From Clarireedia homoeocarpa (taxonomy: Eukaryota > Ascomycota > Leotiomycetes > Helotiales > Rutstroemiaceae): 64,000 bases of DNA. Under the pieces are notes generated by a model. It made no database searches, was not told the DNA's origin, and saw only the letters and a list, made by a program, of their open reading frames with translations. The stretch lies in assembly GCA_001465935.1 (NCBI GenBank), contig LNKV01000002.1:1054001-1118000 (forward strand), given 5' to 3'. Shown here one piece after another: positions 1 through 11,323 of this stretch (position 1 is the stretch's first letter; the number at the start of each line of letters is the position of its first letter). The translations under genes and the position numbers were made by a program.

Positions 1-696
1 ATCCCCTGCCCAGCCAAACCAAACCTCTTGGCTGAAGCCACACATCTCGTCACCCATTATGTTATCGCCTATCTCGCACATGCCCCCCCTCACCGACAGT
101 TGCGCGAGCCGCGCATCCTTTCCTACCAAGAAGGAATGGTACACCCATCGCATCTCCCAAGAAACACTTGTGTGAAACCAAGACCAGCAACCAAGAAACC
201 TCGACGTGCAACAAAAAGCGCATTTTACTCGGAGCCAAGGGAAGCTATTTACTTCGGCCGCCCATTCCGGGCTAATCACCAGCTCCCAAGAAATCTGCTG
301 GCAGGAAAAGTGAAACTTTTGGTTCGAGCGAGGGAGGAGGGAAGGTCGATAACGTAATACCAAGATATCGAGACGTGCAACATTTCGCATCATACACTTT
401 CACTGGACGTCGCTCTAAGGGATTGGTCTACGACATTGGTGTACGTCTAGGCAGTTAGGTTAGCGTCGGGGATATAGGTTCGTGAAATGTCTTGTGAGAT
501 GACAAAGGATAACGCATATTTGCTTGGCTTGGTGTGGGATACACATTGTTTCGCTTGGCTAACTGTCTGCTTGCACGCAACCATACAAGGGAAAAAAGAC
601 AAGCAGAAGGGTAAAGACAGGCTTGCCAAATCCCAAGAAACTTGTCTCGTCATTCCAAGCGCCTTAAATACACATTATTCAAACAAATGCCACTAT
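1..696. other. Intergenic, 3' side of aldehyde dehydrogenase gene
   Basis: No supportable gene. The open frames here begin with non-ATG codons or lie antisense to the dehydrogenase 3' exon, and none shows a recognisable motif. The stretch next to 696 is expected to hold the 3' UTR of the dehydrogenase. An upstream gene may end or begin beyond the window edge. Confidence 0.5.
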
Positions 697-2608
697 TCAT
701 CTCAAATAAGAAGGCAAGCCCTTGCCAAACCTAGCCTGCCACAGACTCTTCGAACCATAGGTAAGGAAAGCGAGGAGTGCCCACCTAACCAGCACACTCT
801 TGGCTCCCTCACCACCCAGCGAGAACAACATGCCAGCCCAATAACTCAGACCCTTGATTTCCTTTCCTTCTCTGTCGAAGTTTGGTTTCTTCGCGCTGGT
901 TTTGCGGAATTGGGCGAGCTTGGCATCGCTGTAGGGTGGGTAGCGTATGGCGAGTAGTTTTTCCATCCAGTTGGGGGTTGTGACGATGGAGCGTCGATGA
1001 GTGAAGCAGTCGAAGGAGGATTTGCCGCGGTAGGATCCTTGGCCGCTGTCGCCGACGCCGCCAAATGCGAGAGTGGGCATGGAGCCGTGGAAGAAGGCAT
1101 CATTGACTGTGGCACCGCCTGAGGTGACAAGGCCGAGTACTGGTGGGGTGTTAGCCAGGTCTTTTTAGGTCGATCGTCTTGTATTTAGAATATGCCGAGG
1201 TAAGAGAATAGTAAATATGGTATTGCATCGTTTTGGGCCACTTGGTGAACAACTGCACAGCCATACCGGAGAAAGAGTCCAACTCTGGCGATACGCTGAA
1301 AGGCGCAGGACCACTGGCAGTTTGCAGTGTAGAACCCCTCTAAGACTTGTGAAAAAAGGGGGTACATCCGTATTTGAATGAAGAGGGTAGTCTATTGAAG
1401 CAAGAACAAAGTGATGGAGAGGAAAAGAACTTACATTTGTCAGTTTCTTCTTTCGTTCCGAATGGATAGAATCCCAATGGAGTAGAGTGAACAGAATTAG
1501 CAGTCTCGACAGCCTCGTCAAGACTATTGACAGCTAAGATGGGCATCAAAGGTCCAAAAGATTCATCCACCAGCATCGAATCATTTTTATCTTCGACCAA
1601 CACAACAGTTGGCGAAATGTAGTTTTCTGTTTCATCAACCTCACCACCAATTAAGATCTTGCCTTTAGTGTTATCAAGCATCTTCTTGATTCGGTGGAAC
1701 TGCCTGTTGTTGACAATGCGGCCAAAGTCCGGACTAGCTTTCGGGCCTTGAGGATAGAATTCCTTCATGGAGATCTTGAGTTGCTCGATAAAAGCCGGGA
1801 GAATATCCTTCTCGACTATCATGTAGTTTTGACCAACACAAATCTGTCCAGCATTCATAGTCTTGCCCCATAACATTCTTTTGGCAGCAAGGGCGGGATC
1901 CGCATTTTTGGAAATAATAGCTGGATTTCTCCCACCAAGTTCGAGGCAAACTGGGGTCAAAGTCTCTGCAGCCTTCTTCGCAATAATTGTGCCAACTGTT
2001 GCGCTTCCTGTGTAGAAGATCTTATCCCACTTCTCATTTAAAAGAGCCGTAGTTTCAGGAACCGCTCCATTGACAACCGCATATGCGCTTCGGTCAAGCG
2101 ACTCCTCCACTATCTTCTTCATTACCATCGCCGCCGCAGGAGCAGACTCCGACGGCTTCAAGACACCTGTACATCCCGCAGCAATAGCCCCAATAAGAGG
2201 GCCAAGCGACAACTGCATCGGGAAATTGAAAGCACCAATCACCAACACCGTACCCAAGGGCTCCTTTCTAATCCTCGGATTGAACAAAGTGTTCATAAGT
2301 GGCATATCCGGCGCAGGTTCATCCTTCATCCATTTCTTCAAATTGTCACACACGAACAGAATATCATTCTTCAGCCAATCCACCTCTGCAATAGTGGTTT
2401 CGAAAGCAGGCTTGCCAAGGTCCGACTTGCATGCTTCGACTATCGCATCAGTGTGATCATTTAAAGCCCAGTAGAGCTTGCGAAGTTGGGTGAGGCGATA
2501 CTCGATGGGCTTTGTTTTCTGTGTGCGGTAGGTGTCGCGACAGAGCTTTGCGATGCTCGGGATGGCCTCAATCGAGGTATGCTCAAATGGAGCTATTTTG
2601 GTCGACAT
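697..2608 (-). CDS. HFD1: Fatty aldehyde dehydrogenase (ALDH3/Hfd1-like)
   Basis: NAD(P)-dependent oxidation of long-chain aldehydes to fatty acids, probably at a membrane. Two exons, 2608..1435 and 1139..697, are joined across an intron 1434..1140 with a GTAAGT donor, CTAAC branch site and CAG acceptor, giving 538 residues. The join restores the sequence KLLGLVTSGGATVNDAFFH typical of class 3 ALDHs. Visible motifs: general base Glu223 in LELGG, catalytic Cys257 in GQICVGQNY, and the cofactor-binding FYTGSATVG stretch near 198-206. After the ALDH core, residues beyond about 470 carry a basic segment and a short hydrophobic run (ALLAFLTYG), fitting the C-terminal membrane anchor of Hfd1-type enzymes. 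ATG start at 2608. Family membership is clear; substrate preference is inferred. Confidence 0.93.
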
Positions 2609-3146
2609 TATGTAGATCGTGTGCTGTTTGGGCGGCTCGCGACTTCACGCGGTGCGATGTGGTTTGCGATACAACAATCAGTTCAATTGGGAAGTGATGG
2701 AGATGATGGAAGATACTTTGTCATTGAGATTATATGGCTTTTTATTGTTGGACTAATTGTTGTGATGGTTTCTGGGGATCGTCCAAGATATCATTTACAT
2801 ACACCAGTTCCGCAAAAGGAACCGAGGCAATCTTTGTTGACAAGGATCTCCAGCTACGGACGAATATCAGACCGAACCGGCTACTTCTGCTGCCGTTAAT
2901 GAAAGAGATTTTAGCTGAATTCGATGGACGTCGAGAACCAAACTGAGACAATACCCGGTAAAAGGGTTCGTTCCGGTGCGGGGGCCCTTCATCATACCGG
3001 CATAGTTTCCGTTCACATGTCAATATAAAGGCAATGGCCCGTGAGCATCCGAATCGAACAGGACGCACAGCCACGCTGCCGTTTGCAAATTTTGATATTT
3101 TACATTCGTGATATCTTTCATGTAGTCACAATATCTTACAGGTGCT
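2609..3146. other. Intergenic between ALDH promoter and mS35 3' end
   Basis: 538 bases holding the promoter of the aldehyde dehydrogenase gene (transcribed leftward) and the 3' UTR of the mS35 gene. Overlapping open frames on both strands show no domain and are treated as chance. No TATA box or repeat stands out. Confidence 0.5.
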
Positions 3147-4285
3147 CTACTTCTTGATGGTAACCTGCTTTCCGCCAGCTTTGACCATTTCTGGTAATGC
3201 CTCCGTTGTAGCCGCAGGCTTTCTCAATGCTGCCTGAATCATCTGGATTCCATCCACTAGTTGACCCTCTATTTCTCGCTTCGCGTCTATTGCAAGTAGA
3301 GTTTGCCGATATGTTTCTAATTGTTGTTTTCTCTTGTCTGTCAACCTCCATTCTGCCGGGAATGTGGGCTTTTGTTTGAACACATGATGCCTTGTGTCTA
3401 GAGGAACATCTTCAAATGTATCACCAGTCTACGGGAGTCAGTCTAAACCTATGTCGTGAGAGTTGCCACTGTCATGCCTACCTTTGCTTCCGCCAATAAT
3501 GAATCGACCAAGTCACCTAGATAGCGCTTGTTTTGAGCTTGTGATGGATACATCTCGCAACTCATCTTTATGATATCGGTCTCCGGGTTGAGTCTTGGGC
3601 CAACCAATTTCCTTAGCTTGTCTGTTTGAATATCCGTCAAGTCAGGCATATCCTCCGGACAAAACTCCAATACAACTTTCTTTTCCGCTGGATGTTGCTC
3701 GCCCATATATGTTGTGTATCTGAATCGCAAAGGCGTATCGGCTGTTGGTGGTTCGAAGGGCTTCGCTAACTCTGTCCTGTATATCAGCACTTTGTATCAA
3801 ATCGAGAGGCTCATCATAGCTCTAGTCATAGACCAGAACTCACTTGATAGCATTGGCATTTCCCAAGCTGCTAATCGAGCATAGTGCCTCTGTTCCCGGA
3901 CCTGCTCCAACTCCATATGTCCCAACGTAGAGATATCGTCATCGTCATCCTCTCTGTCCTCCTCGTCGAAAGGTTCTGGATCTCCATAGTTCAAAAACGT
4001 GGGTTTTAACTTCTTCCTGTCTGCCTCGTCGGATCCATACGGGGGCGCGAGTGTTGTGTATTTATGCCCTGCATTCTCAAGCATCTCATCCACTTCTTCG
4101 TCGAAAAGACGTGCATCTGGTGCTTCCTCGTCGAGTGCTTTGTATTTTGGGTCCAGTTTGTACTGCGTTGGGGTGGTGGAAAACAATCTCCGTCGAGCAA
4201 TTGGCTGGCTGGAACTTCTAGATACAAAGCCTCTGCAGGAGCAGCACCTGGCTGTCATGCGCAAGCATTGTAGAGCCGTAGCCAT
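3147..4285 (-). CDS. RSM24: Mitochondrial small-subunit ribosomal protein mS35 (Rsm24/MRPS35)
   Basis: Structural protein of the mitochondrial ribosome small subunit. Three exons: 4285..3844, 3771..3482 and 3428..3147, with introns of 72 and 53 nt, giving 337 residues. The first join is set at the downstream acceptor (GACAG) because only it restores the conserved run ...WEMPMLSKLAKPFEPP in frame. The N-terminus is Arg/Ser-rich without acidic residues and ends in RRRLFSTT, a good mitochondrial presequence. The middle exon (LRFRYTTYMGEQHP, VVLEFCPEDMPDL, QNKRYLGDLVDSLLAEAK) is the family core. An acidic run (EEDREDDDDD) at about 113-122 precedes it. The gene is divergent from ALG13, sharing about 400 bp of upstream DNA. 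Confidence 0.92.
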
Positions 4286-4684
4286 CGTGACTGTGGAAGG
4301 TTTCGTGTTCCCAATATGTGAGCCTTCAAGAGGAACTGCATTTCAAAATGAATAATTTGACGCTAGATCCAATATAGTAAGCTCGAGACTTTTGTCAGAG
4401 TTTGCGCACAAAGGATAATCCGAGCCTCCGTTATAAGGCAGAACTCCTTCTAAACATGTTGTGAGAAGACAGCTACATAGGGGCAGATACTGTTGTAACA
4501 TCCATTGATTGACAACTCACGAGGGCTTGCTTATATTCCTCCCTGTTAGTGGAGAGAAGCTGTCATTTTTCTATTTTTATAGTCCGAGTGTATTGTAGAA
4601 AGCATTCAGATCTGTTATTTGCTATGCAGTCGCAGCTGGGATAGTCGTGCTGATATCGCAGGAACTTATGTTTTTCGTTTCAAT
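4286..4684. promoter_or_regulatory. Shared divergent promoter of mS35 and ALG13
   Basis: 399 bases separate the mS35 start (leftward) from the ALG13 start (rightward), so both promoters must fit here. No TATA box is obvious on either side, which is usual for housekeeping genes. The extent of the promoter is inferred from gene positions only. Confidence 0.5.
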
Positions 4685-5408
4685 ATGGAAACCGCCCAGA
4701 AGAACCGAGTAGAATTGCCTCTGGCAAAACAGGCCTTTGTTACTATTGGTGCTACCGCCGAATTCGAAGCCCTTGTTAGGGAGACTCTGTCACCTTTGGT
4801 TCTTCAGACTTTTGTGAAAGAAGGGTATACTAAGCTTAGACTACAAGTTGGTACTCTGATGGACGGTTTTGATGCCATGCGTCCAGAAGGTGACGCTGCC
4901 TTTGGCCTTGAAATCGAAGCGTTTGATTTTGATCGGTCAGGACTGGGACAGGAGATGCGCTGCTGTCAGGCTAAGAGTGAAACCAGGTCCGAGGGCATTG
5001 TCATCTCGCATGCAGGCAAGTCTTAACTCCGCTAATTGTTCTCGAGTTTTTGACTAAGTCACTCAAATGCAGGTTCTGGGACAATTCTGGATGCAATGCG
5101 CTTAGGTCTGCCGCTCATTGTTGTACCCAATACCTCACTGCTCGACAATCACCAGGTGGAGCTTGCGGATGAATTGGAGAGGCAAGGATACGTCACGAAG
5201 TCCAATATTGGGTAGGGTATATTCGGCGGTCTGAGAAAGCACGTTCAACTAATAACCTTCATATAGTGGTCTGGCTGCAGCGATTGAGAAAGCCGAGAAG
5301 AAAAAGAGGGAATCACCAAAACCTTGGGGCGGCGAAAGTAAAAGTGTGGCACCATTTATTGATGAGGCCGTCAATTATGAGATAGAACGACGATCGATAC
5401 TGGATTGA
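4685..5408 (+). CDS. ALG13: UDP-GlcNAc transferase subunit Alg13
   Basis: Catalytic subunit of the Alg13/Alg14 transferase, which adds the second GlcNAc to dolichol-PP-GlcNAc on the cytosolic face of the ER. Three exons: 4685..5015, 5073..5211 and 5267..5408, giving 203 residues, the expected size for a free-standing fungal Alg13. Motifs: AFVTIGATAEFEALV near the N-terminus, EGIVISHAGSGTILDAMRLG, and PLIVVPNTSLLDNHQVELADEL. The first intron uses a GC donor (GCAAGT) and cuts the codon of the Gly in SHAG|SG. The second intron is ordinary GT-AG. The start is the first ATG in frame; a longer frame upstream begins only with TTG. A mildly diverged, Cys-containing stretch (about 96-105) lies between the two conserved blocks. 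Confidence 0.93.
5016..5072 (+). other. GC-AG intron in ALG13
   Basis: A 57-nt intron with donor GCAAGT, a possible TGACTAA branch region and acceptor TGCAG. Removing it joins SHA to GSG in frame, matching the conserved nucleotide-sugar-binding motif. No GT donor in the vicinity gives a proper frame. GC-AG introns are a small minority in fungi. Confidence 0.8.
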
Positions 5409-7394
5409 ACGCGCACTGAGCTCTGTTTACGGTCATAGATTTTGATATAACATTTCTGGTTGGATCTTAAGTTAGTCGGCGCCGACAGGGTTGGAAATGA
5501 AACGAATGATACCCTGGGCTGTAGATGCATGTCCCAATCTCCCGTTCCTATGAGAAGTCAAAGTGCAGAAATTGGGAAGAGAGGCAGAAAAGCAGAGAGG
5601 CAGAGATGAGAAGAGGGTGTCGATGAAGTGAAGTGCTCGGAGCACTAAAATTTATGTAGATATGCACCGGGGTTGCAGGTACCCCGCTCGATTGAGCTTC
5701 CCAAAGGAGCGACAATACTACGCCCTCACCTGGCTGTGAGGCCGTCTATCACGGCAGAATTACATTTGGGTTCTGTCTACGTAAGCATTCCTCTGTGATG
5801 CAAGCAGTCCAGTCAGAACGGCAGACTGTCACAAACTCCATCAATGTGGTTGGGGGGGGGGCGCACGGTGTGGTCAAGTGCAATGCCGTTTCGTTGGCAC
5901 GGCATTCACCTACACGAATCTCGGAGTAGACGGAACTCGCCCCTCAAACTCGGACCCGAGCTCCCTGCTCCCCACTCCCCACTCCACGCTCCACGCTCCA
6001 GAGACATCGAGTTAGTTTTCACAAAGTCTACATATCTTCACCCGCCATTTATGTCATCAATTCATTGAACACGTAATTCTTTCGCACGCTACGAGGAGGA
6101 TTCTGTATTTGTCGTCCTACTGTCGACGAGCCTCACTTCACACACCGAGCTATAACCGTTTCTTCTCCTGAATCTTACCTTACTATGCAATCCGAACACC
6201 GAGCCCTAACTCTGGGTTACGAAGCTCACCGAACTAACGCCCCAAGGACCTGATCGACTGCATACCCCACGAGTCAAGGAAAGCCAAGGCTACTTTATTG
6301 CTGACAGTACTTTGCCCAGACAGCTCTACTTCCATGGAACGACCGTGAGAACCGGTCAAAGTCAGTTGGGACGACGATGACGACGACGACGAGGGCTCTT
6401 GAGATGATTCTTTTCATAGACCGTGTAAGCACGCATGCCAAATGCTTTCCCGCTCCTATACGTCAACTAACTCCGAGACGGCGGCGATATCGACCAAGTG
6501 ACATGAGGAACGAAGTTGACAGAAGGCCAATTTCTTGGCCATACTCCTTGACCTCACTTCTTGACCTCACTTCTTGAGAATAGTCTGCGCTTAGCAGCCG
6601 TACATGGATAAACCCCGCTTTCTTATTCAACTCCCATTACGGCTTTACCCCTCTAGCGTGGCTGTACTTGCGTCCTAACCATATTGGCCCGTATTCACGA
6701 CTACATGAATGGATGAAATCTGACCCGGTAGACCCATTCACGGCTGCATAAAGATTCAAACATTCGAACAAGCTTTTGAACAAGCTTTTCTCTCCAGAAG
6801 GTTGCTGGGGCTAAATCCGGTCTATGGCAGTCAAAATGGGAATATCTACACTTGGCGTGCAGTTTAGTCCGGGATCACGCATGATAAGATGTTACATTGC
6901 ATTGTACTTAGTCATTTTTCAATACATACAAAAGCCATCTAGCTTTATGGGTGGCATAACTTGTGTGTAAAGAATGCTACGAGCAGAGTACATCCTACGT
7001 TCCTACGTAATCAAGCGGGGCCCTTTCTAATCGCACTACTTGATGCATACCCTAATGAAATGAATGAGACACTGGGTCCAGCAACCTTCTAGCACCTTGC
7101 TACATACAGTAGCGTTATGAGCAAATCTATAGCTTTTATACTCCAAATCAACCTTGATTTCTGGTATCCTACACCCAAATAGTATTAAGTACTAGAAATA
7201 ATATAGGACCCAGTGTTTGGTTTTATTCGGCCAGCTACTAAAGTATGATATGCAGGCATGATAATATATCACAAGCTAGAGGGCGGCAGACTCAGAGTCT
7301 TACACGTACGTGTATAAAGGAGCTGCTTGTCTCTGGATTTGCTCTCATTCTCATCTCAGATTCACAACCAAAGACGGGTCAATCACTCTTCACA
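5409..7394. other. 2-kb spacer upstream of oxalate decarboxylase
   Basis: No supportable gene. It holds a G run near 5850, a short direct repeat of TTGACCTCACTTC at 6548-6573, a duplicated GAACAAGCTTTT at 6766-6789, and AT-rich DNA from about 6880 to 7250. The last few hundred bases are the promoter of the oxalate decarboxylase gene. Confidence 0.5.
7303..7318 (+). promoter_or_regulatory. Palindrome plus TATA box of oxalate decarboxylase
   Basis: A perfect 10-bp palindrome CACGTACGTG (7303-7312) abuts a consensus TATAAA (7313-7318), 77 bp before the ATG. The TATA box suits a strongly inducible gene. The palindrome could be a factor-binding site, but its identity is not known. Confidence 0.55.
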
Positions 7395-9032
7395 ATGCAA
7401 GAACTCGTCCATCTATTAGCTACTCTTGTAGCTGTTGGTCTGCTTCCGGCAGCTATCGCTCTACCAGCTCCCCAAATGACTTATGGCCAACAAACTGCCG
7501 CCCAGGCAGGAGTCACTGCCCCAGTACCTACCGTTACCGCTCCGACTGGCTCACTTTATGGTCCCGACTCCCTGAGAGGTGGAATTGCACAACCATCACC
7601 CATCTCTGGTGGAGATTCTGCCTTCGTGTCCGACTACCCACTTGTCAATGGTCAAGAGGCTGATGCAGATCTTGGTCTATACTTGGACTTCAACAGCGTT
7701 GAGAATCCCCAGCCTATCAGAGGTACTCTCGGTCAAACAGATCCTGGACCACGTAAGTAACATTCATGTGCCACCAGGGGGCCTACTAATTACTTGATCA
7801 ACTTCAAATTGAACAAGGAGCGACTACACCCCCTGGCGCACTGTTCTAGCTCTGCCGCATTTGCCTAACATATAATAGAGACATATGAGTACCAGAAATT
7901 AAACCCAGACCTTTTTGCGCCTCCAGGAACAGACTCTGGAAGTATACCACAGGCACAATGGCCATTGGGTTTGAGCCACAACAAGCTTGGATCTGGGAAG
8001 ACGTCTGGTTGGGCGAGGCAGCAAAATACCGAACAACTTCCCTCAGCAACTGCAATGGCAGGTGTTGACATGCGTTTGGCACCCCATGCGTACAGAGAGT
8101 TACATTGGCACACGGCCAATGAGTGGGCCTTGGTGTTGAAAGGCAGTGTAAGGCTTTCAGCTGTCAATGAGAAAGGGGAATCTTTCATCGACGATGTTAG
8201 TGCTGGAGATGTCTGGTTTTTCCCAGCTGGAGTGCCTCACTCAATTCAAGCTCTCGACGAGGGATGCGAGTTCCTCTTAGTCTTCGATAAGGGCGACTTT
8301 ACGGAATATGGTACTTTCCTCATCACCGAAATGTTCCTCCGAAACCCCAAATCCGTCCTGTCAAAGAATTTGCAGACTCCAGTCTCAGCATTTGACAAGC
8401 TTCCTAGCAACCAACTGTACATCTTCGATGGTACTCCTGCACCAGCTAATATCTCCACACAAAATATCACTAGCTCTGCTGGTGTTCTCCCCCCCAAGGA
8501 TTCGTACACCTACCACTGGTCCCAGCAAGAACCCTATACCGTCCCTGGCGGCTCTGTCAAAATTGTCGATACAACCACCTTCCCAATCGCCAGCAACTTC
8601 GCCGCTGCCCTCGTCACCGTCAAGCCCGGCGCCATGCGTGAATTGCACTGGCATCTCACCTCTGACGAATGGAACTTCTTCCTCCAGGGATCCGCCCGCA
8701 TCACCATCTATGCCGCGCCTTCGTCTTCCAACACGTTCGACTTCACCGCTGGCGACGTCGGTTACATCCCCGCAAGCAACTCTCATTATATCGAGAACAC
8801 AGGCACGGATGATGTCGTGTTCTTGGAGGTCTTGCAACAACCGGTGTTTAGTGATATTAGCGTCGCGCAGTGGTTGGCTCTGACGCCGAGACAGGTCATT
8901 AAGGATACCTTGGGCTTGCCGGATAGTACTTTGGACGCACTGCCGAAGGAGAAGACGTATTTGAAGACGGGGAATACGAATATGACGGCTTTGGCGAGTG
9001 ACCCGAGTGGTAGTGGTGCCTATGAGGGTTAG
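7395..9032 (+). CDS. Secreted oxalate decarboxylase-type bicupin
   Basis: Expected to convert oxalate to formate and CO2 outside the cell or in the wall. Two exons, 7395..7752 and 7879..9032, give 503 residues; the intron has a GTAAGT donor and CTAAC branch site. Residues 1 to about 21 form a signal peptide ending at LPAPQ. Two cupin domains carry complete Mn-binding sets: His195, His197, Glu201, His240 in the first (ELHWHTANEW, PHS) and His376, His378, Glu383, His422 in the second (ELHWHLTSDEW, SHY). Glu436 in FLEVL corresponds to the C-terminal site acid. The N-terminal lid, SENS in Bacillus OxdC, reads TEYG here (261-264): the Glu is kept but its neighbours differ. Oxalate oxidase activity cannot be excluded from sequence. 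TATA box 77 bp upstream. Confidence 0.92.
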
Positions 9033-9331
9033 GTGAACAGTCGGATCCTCGACGCTGATCTTGTATCTGAAGAATCAAAAACTGTCAATTCTGGGGGCGA
9101 TTCATTTCTGGGTCTAATATAGATATTCCTTATAGATGGGCGCTGACAAGAGGAGTTGTAATGGTGGATTTGATTGAGCTCTTTGGGTGGGTTTTTCGAG
9201 TTATTGAGCTTTCTTCTTCCGAAAATTCCTTTTATATATTATAAGCTATCCATATTGCAGCGCAATGCACTCTTTTAAGTAGACACTCTATCTAATCTAT
9301 TCACAACTCTGCTATCTTCCTCTAATCCATC

Positions 9332-10714
9332 CTATTCCCTCCCCTTAAACCCCTCCTCTAATATCCCCACCAACTCATCCAGCCTCGTAATCACCAGATC
9401 CGTATACTCATGCTCCCACAATTCTCCATTCACATTATTCCCCAACAACACCGTCGCCGCGCCCGCCATATACCCCGCTCTCATATCATCCATCGAATCG
9501 CCCACCATAATCACCTCTCTAGGATCCACGCCCCACTGCTCCGCGATATGGAGAATCCCCGCAGGATCAGGCTTCGCCGGGAGGAAATCACGCGTGAGAA
9601 TCGGGTGGAAGGTGGTTGTGGGGAGGTGGTTGCTGAGTAGATGGGTCACGGGGGGGAGATGGTTCCGGGTGAGGATTCCGAGGGGAAGGGGAGGGTGGTG
9701 TGGGTTGGAGGGGGGAGGAGAAGTGAGGTAGGTGAAGAGGGTTTCGAGACCAGGTTGGGGGGTTTGGAGGAGCATGGCGGAGCGCTCGATGGCGCGGATG
9801 GCTTCATGTGCGGCGGGTTGCTCGGAGGGCGGGAGTGAGGAGATGTGTGCTAGGATGTCGGTTTTGGCGTCGATAGATAGGGCGTCGCGCATTTGGGTGA
9901 ACCTGGATGGGGTGTGAGATTGGGTAGGGAAATATAGATATTTGAAGAGTACAAAAGGTGGACTCACATGTATGTTTGTGGTTCGCTGTTACATTTTGTT
10001 AGCTAAGTTCTGTAAGGAATTAAAGACATTGCTTGATGTGAAGAGCCTCGGAAGGATTAAACAATAACGTATAATATGAGAATTTGGATGTGCTGAAGAC
10101 ATTATCGCCCGCTGCCCCTGAAATATGCCGCAGAAGACTGCATAATCCGCGTCAATGGAATCTCGGAATATGTTTTGAGGACAGCATGACCAAACATTTA
10201 AAATTGATTCATGATATCAAGTCATTCTTAAACCTCAATGCAGCAGAGACCGCAAGGGTACTACAACACAACACTTGACCGATATCAAAAAGACAAAACA
10301 GGAGCACTTGCTCAGTCAATAATAGCTTGATTTCAACTTCTCAATCAATCAATCCCACTCTCACGTTCATGATGAAGTAACCAGCTGCAGCCACCATCCA
10401 GAAAAAGCCACAAACCAAGCCCGCATTCCAAAGCAAGCTTCCCCATAGCAAGAAGAAACTCACCACAAAGTTCCGTCAACATCAAAAATAACACCTTTCA
10501 ATCTTCTAACGCCCCTGCCTAGCTCTTTGTTGTCTCTCGCATCTTTCTTCAGCGGGGCGAATCGTCTTGGTCTAGGCTCTCTTTCTATCAAAGGCTTTGC
10601 CATTGCGAATGTTCTTTTCTGGTTTATTGATACGAATCTAGTTTGAGCAATAAGGCAGGGACGTGATACAGAAAAGTGGGATATGGCGAGGAGGTTCAAA
10701 CGAGCAGACTTCAT
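9332..10714 (-). CDS. HAD-superfamily hydrolase with possible mitochondrial presequence
   Basis: Haloacid dehalogenase-like phosphatase, substrate unknown. Three exons: 10714..10464, an 18-nt exon 9985..9968, and 9902..9332, giving 279 residues. Joining them restores motif I GVIFDVDGTLCEPQTYMFTQMR, with nucleophile and acid Asp in DVDGT. Motif II is GILTRN, and motifs III/IV lie in LPAKPDP and MVGDSMDDMRAGYMAG. The first intron is 478 nt, long for this locus. The N-terminus (1-37) is Arg/Ser-rich with few acids, and a second in-frame Met38 starts a protein lacking it, so dual targeting by alternative start is possible. The last exon is visibly more GC-rich than its surroundings. Family is certain; function is not. 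Confidence 0.88.
9986..10463 (-). other. Long (478 nt) intron of the HAD hydrolase gene
   Basis: Bounded by donor GTGAGT and acceptor AACAG. It precedes the 18-nt micro-exon. A short open frame on the opposite strand (10084-10278) has no recognisable motif. The intron is about eight times longer than the neighbouring ones. Confidence 0.7.
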
Positions 10715-11323
10715 GACTTTGACATGCTCGTATTGTGGATGGAGATTTATATGACGGGGGTGAGGGATGAAGTGGGGTTGGGCATCCGGATAGAATCTGT
10801 GGCGCCAGTTGTGGCTGAAGGAAAATGAACCTGCGTCGGTATTTAGCGAACGAGACAGTCAGTTGCTTCACCAAGGACGACGATACGTGAGAAACATCTC
10901 TGATGATTCTTAATACCAACGAACGTCGAACACCAAGAAGACGAACGAAGGGGAATGACGCTTTAAATCCTATGTAGTATCGCTTTCCGTGAGTAAAAGT
11001 ATAACTAGCTATGTTCCTTGATATCTTTATTTCTCCTGTCGAGCTTTCAAACTTCACCGTACTATATTCATATCTCTCCATAACATACATAATCCCTCAT
11101 AGCCCCATAGTCGGTGTCCTCTCTACATGTCAAGGCCCTAGTATCTCCACGGTCCACGATAAATAAAAATGTAAAGTTTTTTTTTTCAAGAAGCCATTTA
11201 GCGAGTAGAAAGTATTCATCACGAGGCAAAGATGTCCGCAGATATGGAAAATACGCCGGGAGATGCTCTTGAAAGTGATCTTGGTTTTTTGTAAGTATGA
11301 GTATGTGTCGAAGCAGAAAGCCC
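10715..11323. other. Intergenic, HAD promoter and MAPKK 3' end
   Basis: About 600 bases containing the promoter of the HAD hydrolase (leftward) and the 3' UTR of the MAPKK gene. Open frames on the minus strand here show no domain. No repeat was noted. Confidence 0.45.

Noticed and set aside
7965..8188. Minus-strand frames antisense to oxalate decarboxylase
   Set aside because: They follow the codon pattern of the sense gene and have no domain.
697..10714. Biosynthetic gene cluster containing the aldehyde dehydrogenase, oxalate decarboxylase and HAD hydrolase
   Set aside because: They are separated by housekeeping genes (mS35, ALG13), and there is no backbone enzyme, transporter or regulator.
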